NCBI RefSeq assembly: GCF_018861315.1
Contig: NZ_JAHLDL010000019.1
Coordinates: forward strand, 1-64,000
Direction of reading: 5' to 3'
Length of the DNA: 64,000 nt
DNA from: Clostridium bowmanii
GTDB lineage: Bacteria > Bacillota > Clostridia > Clostridiales > Clostridiaceae
Part shown: positions 61,632 to 64,000 of the stretch, piece by piece
Numbering within the stretch: position 1 is the stretch's first letter
Layout of the letters: every line of letters starts with the position of its first letter
Program-made: the position numbers and the translations under genes
Notes under the pieces: model-generated
What the model was told of the DNA's origin: nothing
What the model saw: only the letters and a program-made list of their open reading frames with translations
Databases searched by the model: none

Positions 61632-62474
61632 TTATCTAGATCTAACGTTTTCTAATATTCTTAGTGCATCTTGAGGTAATTTGTTTGATTGAGCCATCAT
61701 AGCATTCCCAGCTTCTATAAGAATATTATACTTAGAGAATTGCATCATTTCCTCAGCTATATCGGTATCTCTTATACTACTTTCTGCAGATTGCATTTTG
61801 TCTGATATTTCAATGGTAGAATCATAGGTGCTTTCAAATCTGTTCTCTAGGGCTCCAAATTTACTTCTGGCACCGATGATAGTATCAAGAGCAGTGTCTA
61901 CAAGTGCTAGCGATCCATCTATGTCATTCACATCCACATTGACTAGAGTTCCATTCTTAAGAGCGAGGCCCTCTGTAGTTAAATTATATCTCGGTATATC
62001 AATTTTTTCTCCTACATTAGCACCTGTAACCATTTCTATAACATCGGTGCCATTATTATTACCCCCAGCTAAAAGTTTAACCCCATTAAATTCAGTATTA
62101 TTTGCCATGTCATCTGCGCCATCTAACATCTGGTTTATTTCCTTTTGAATTATTTCTTTATCCTCAGGAGTTGTAGTTCCTCCAGCTTGTACCAATAGTT
62201 CTCTAACCCTCTGCAAACTACTTGTTATACCCTCTAGGCCACCTTCTGCAGTTTGTAGCATACTAATTCCATCTTGAGTATTTCTCGATGCCATTTGAAG
62301 CCCTCTTATCTGCATTCTAAATCTCTCACTTTGAGCAATTGCATTAGGATCTTCTTTAGAACTATTTATTTTAATACCCGAGGATATTCTCCCTAAGGAC
62401 ACACTTTGCTTATTAAGATTCTTACTGTAGGCTTTATATATATTTAAAGAGGCAATATTTTTATTTATTCTCAT
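61632..62474 (-). CDS. hag: Flagellin
   Basis: 280 residues, short: only the D0 and D1 domains are present, with a brief middle (about 120-190). N-terminus MRINKNIASLNIYKAYSKNL then SLGRISSGIKINSSKEDPNA; C-terminus DIAEEMMQFSKYNILIEAGN then AMMAQSNKLPQDALRILENV. These form the filament core and the surface variable domain is nearly absent. It is transcribed from a clear sigma-28 promoter (62519-62546) and ends at a strong terminator, so it is a single gene. Other flagellins may exist elsewhere. No CsrA or FliS gene is next to it. Confidence 0.95.
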   Translation of the reverse strand: MRINKNIASLNIYKAYSKNLNKQSVSLGRISSGIKINSSKEDPNAIAQSERFRMQIRGLQMASRNTQDGISMLQTAEGGLEGITSSLQRVRELLVQAGGTTTPEDKEIIQKEINQMLDGADDMANNTEFNGVKLLAGGNNNGTDVIEMVTGANVGEKIDIPRYNLTTEGLALKNGTLVNVDVNDIDGSLALVDTALDTIIGARSKFGALENRFESTYDSTIEISDKMQSAESSIRDTDIAEEMMQFSKYNILIEAGNAMMAQSNKLPQDALRILENVRSR

Positions 62475-62518
62475 AAAATCAACTCCATTAAAGTTTTTTA
62501 TTTACTATCTATATATAG

Positions 62519-62546
62519 TATATCGGATATATTGAATTTTACTTTA
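62519..62546 (-). promoter_or_regulatory. Sigma-28 (SigD) promoter of flagellin
   Basis: On the minus strand TAAAG (62542-62546), a 16-base gap from TAAA, then CCGATATA (62519-62526). This fits the consensus TAAA-N15-GCCGATAA in order and spacing. It begins 72 bases before the flagellin ATG. Confidence 0.85.
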
Positions 62547-62601
62547 GGAATATAAATTGTTATTTAACTACGTTTAAATTTTATACTAGGGGTCTGACCC
62601 C

Positions 62602-62628
62602 TAAAGATATTTCAAATTTAATCGATAA
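62602..62628 (+). promoter_or_regulatory. Sigma-28 (SigD) promoter of the chemoreceptor gene
   Basis: TAAAG (62602-62606), a 16-base gap from TAAA, then TCGATAA (62622-62628), one base different from CCGATAA. It stands about 55 bases before the chemoreceptor ATG and is divergent to the flagellin promoter. A small hairpin (aggggt-ctg-acccct, 62588-62602) touches its -35 box. Confidence 0.75.
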
Positions 62629-62683
62629 TATACATATAAACGGTATTAAACACAACAAAAAATATAACACAAGAGGTGATGAT

Positions 62684-64000
62684 ATGTTTAAAATTAAAGC
62701 AAAACAAAATGTAAATGTTAGTAAATTTAAAAGTATTAAGACCATAATTTTTATTTCCATTTTACCAGTAGTATTAATATCTTTATTGACAATGGGTGTT
62801 TTTTCAAATTATATCTCTAAGAAACTTATAACTGCTGAAATTGAAAATAGGATGAAACATCAGTTACAAGAAACTATTAATTTAATAGATAGAGATATGG
62901 AAAAGCATGCTCAGATAGCCGTTGATTTAGGAAAATTCACTGGAGCTAGTAGATTGGTATTAAGCAAGGCAGCAATTTTAAAATCTCAAGAAGAAGTACT
63001 CTCTACTAATAAAGACACATTAGGAGTGGGAGTTTGGTTTGAACCATATAAATATAAGAAAGATTTAAAATTCTTTGGACCTTATGCATACAAAGACGGT
63101 GGAAGTTCAAAGATTACTGAGGATTACGCTACACAGGCATATAATTATCCTGAGCAATCTTGGTATACTATAGGTAAAAATACTGATAAAAATATTGCTT
63201 GGCAGGACCCTTACTATGATGATACTTTAAAGATGACTATGCTAACCGCCACTGCGCCAATATATGATGAAAACAAAAGTTTTTTAGGTGTGGTAACTGC
63301 TGACATGAGTTTACAGACTATACAAGAAAATATTAAAAATATTAAAGTAGGACAAACAGGAAAAGCAATGCTACTGGGAAAGGACGGAACATATTTGGCA
63401 GGTGTTTCTGAAAAATTAGCTATAAAAACCAAAATCACAGGAGATAAAAATACAAGCATAGCAAAGCTAGGGCAAGAAATTTTACAAACTAAAGAAGGAA
63501 TATCTTCTTTTGAAGATGATAACGGCAAAAATCTTGTATATTATAAACAGATACCAGACCTAGCCTGGAATATAGTTCTTTCAATTCCACAAAAGGAACT
63601 TTATGCCCCAATAAATAAATTGTTGATTAATATAATTATACTAAGTCTAATCGCTTGTTTATTAGTGACATTGGCAATTGTTATGTTCAGTAATTATATT
63701 ACTAAGAATATTCAGGAAGTAAATGACCTTTCGCATGCCATTGCAGAAGGAGATTTGACTCATATAATAAAGGTTAGAAGTAATAATGAACTAGGGTCAA
63801 TGGGTAACAATTTAAACAAAATGGCCAATAACTTAAGAATATTAGTTGAAAAAGTTGCTGGAAGTTTAGAACAGGTGGTAGCAACATCAGAGGAACTTAC
63901 AGCAAGCTCAGACCAAACGCAGCAATCCGCAGAACAGGTTTCTCTAGCTATTCAACAGGTAGCTATTGGTAGTGGAGAGCAGGTTACAATAGCTAATGAT
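62684..64000 (+). CDS. Methyl-accepting chemotaxis protein (dCache type), 3' end beyond window
   Basis: 439 codons visible with no stop, start ATG 62684 after AGAGGTG. One membrane helix (about 20-42, TIIFISILPVVLISLL), a dCache-type sensing domain (about 45-305; WFEPYKYKK, DPYYDDTLKMTMLTATAPIY, GVVTADMSL), a second helix (about 308-332), a HAMP domain (VNDLSHAIAEGDLTHIIKVR) and the start of the signalling domain (LEQVVATSEELTASSDQTQQ). The dCache domain suggests a small-molecule ligand such as an amino acid, not identified here. It has a sigma-28 promoter, so it belongs to the motility regulon. Confidence 0.93.
   Translation, partial: MFKIKAKQNVNVSKFKSIKTIIFISILPVVLISLLTMGVFSNYISKKLITAEIENRMKHQLQETINLIDRDMEKHAQIAVDLGKFTGASRLVLSKAAILKSQEEVLSTNKDTLGVGVWFEPYKYKKDLKFFGPYAYKDGGSSKITEDYATQAYNYPEQSWYTIGKNTDKNIAWQDPYYDDTLKMTMLTATAPIYDENKSFLGVVTADMSLQTIQENIKNIKVGQTGKAMLLGKDGTYLAGVSEKLAIKTKITGDKNTSIAKLGQEILQTKEGISSFEDDNGKNLVYYKQIPDLAWNIVLSIPQKELYAPINKLLINIIILSLIACLLVTLAIVMFSNYITKNIQEVNDLSHAIAEGDLTHIIKVRSNNELGSMGNNLNKMANNLRILVEKVAGSLEQVVATSEELTASSDQTQQSAEQVSLAIQQVAIGSGEQVTIAND

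Noticed and set aside
63214-63528. 104-codon open frame on the minus strand
   Set aside because: It lies inside the chemoreceptor gene, whose dCache, HAMP and signalling domains are evident on the plus strand.

Overview
The window looks like chromosomal DNA of a low-GC, spore-forming, motile Firmicute of the Clostridium sensu stricto type. The pointers are AT-rich sequence with strong Shine-Dalgarno sites, a single FliR-FlhB fusion gene, a SpoVD-type PBP in the division cluster, a PyrR attenuator, a YteA-type zinc-finger protein, and a flagellar gene order (flgB to sigD) typical of clostridia. No rRNA, tRNA, CRISPR array or phage was seen. Most genes lie on the minus strand, so the window is best read right to left.

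Region by region: (1) 1-2320 is a small accessory patch: a decayed IS200/IS605 copy with a deleted tnpB, abutting a truncated DUF1232 gene, two small membrane-protein genes, and a ~280-bp compound inverted repeat that may encode a structured RNA. (2) 2321-9560 holds housekeeping genes: an rRNA methyltransferase, pyrR-uraA behind a promoter and PyrR attenuator, rluD-lspA, a DksA/YteA-like protein, aroF and mtnN. (3) 9684-25221 is the division and cell-wall (dcw) cluster. In transcription order it runs mraZ-rsmH-ftsL-pbp (spoVD type)-murE-murF-mraY-ftsW/spoVE-ftsQ-DUF881-sbp-DUF881-yggS-sepF-ylmG-ylmH-divIVA, preceded by a four-box MraZ operator. murC, murD, murG, ftsA and ftsZ are absent from this stretch. 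(4) 25466-34351 carries ychF, a Lon-like protease with a degenerate P-loop, an unrecognised basic protein, a Ca2+-type P-ATPase and a CBS/DRTGG manganese pyrophosphatase. (5) 34683-36900 has a diverged, possibly 5'-truncated CbiB-like membrane protein beside a solo TnpB element with a probable omega-RNA end. (6) 37263-61152 is one long flagellar operon: flgBC-fliEFGHIJK-flgD-(TIGR02530)-flgE-flbD-motAB-fliL-fliOPQ-fliR/flhB-flhA-flhF-flhG-PilZ-sigD-DUF6115-small ORF-flgF-flgG. (7) 61632-64000 holds flagellin and a chemoreceptor, transcribed divergently from two sigma-28 (SigD) promoters whose regulator, sigD, is encoded in the operon.

The most interesting unexplained structure is a family of palindromic, MITE-like repeats (full copies near 29618, 34356 and 36996, a short copy near 7216). 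All lie downstream of genes and their terminal stems carry compensatory changes. Other notable points are the compound inverted repeat at 2044-2321, an in-frame 18-bp tandem repeat at the end of murF, and a small flagellar-operon gene that seems to start at ATT.
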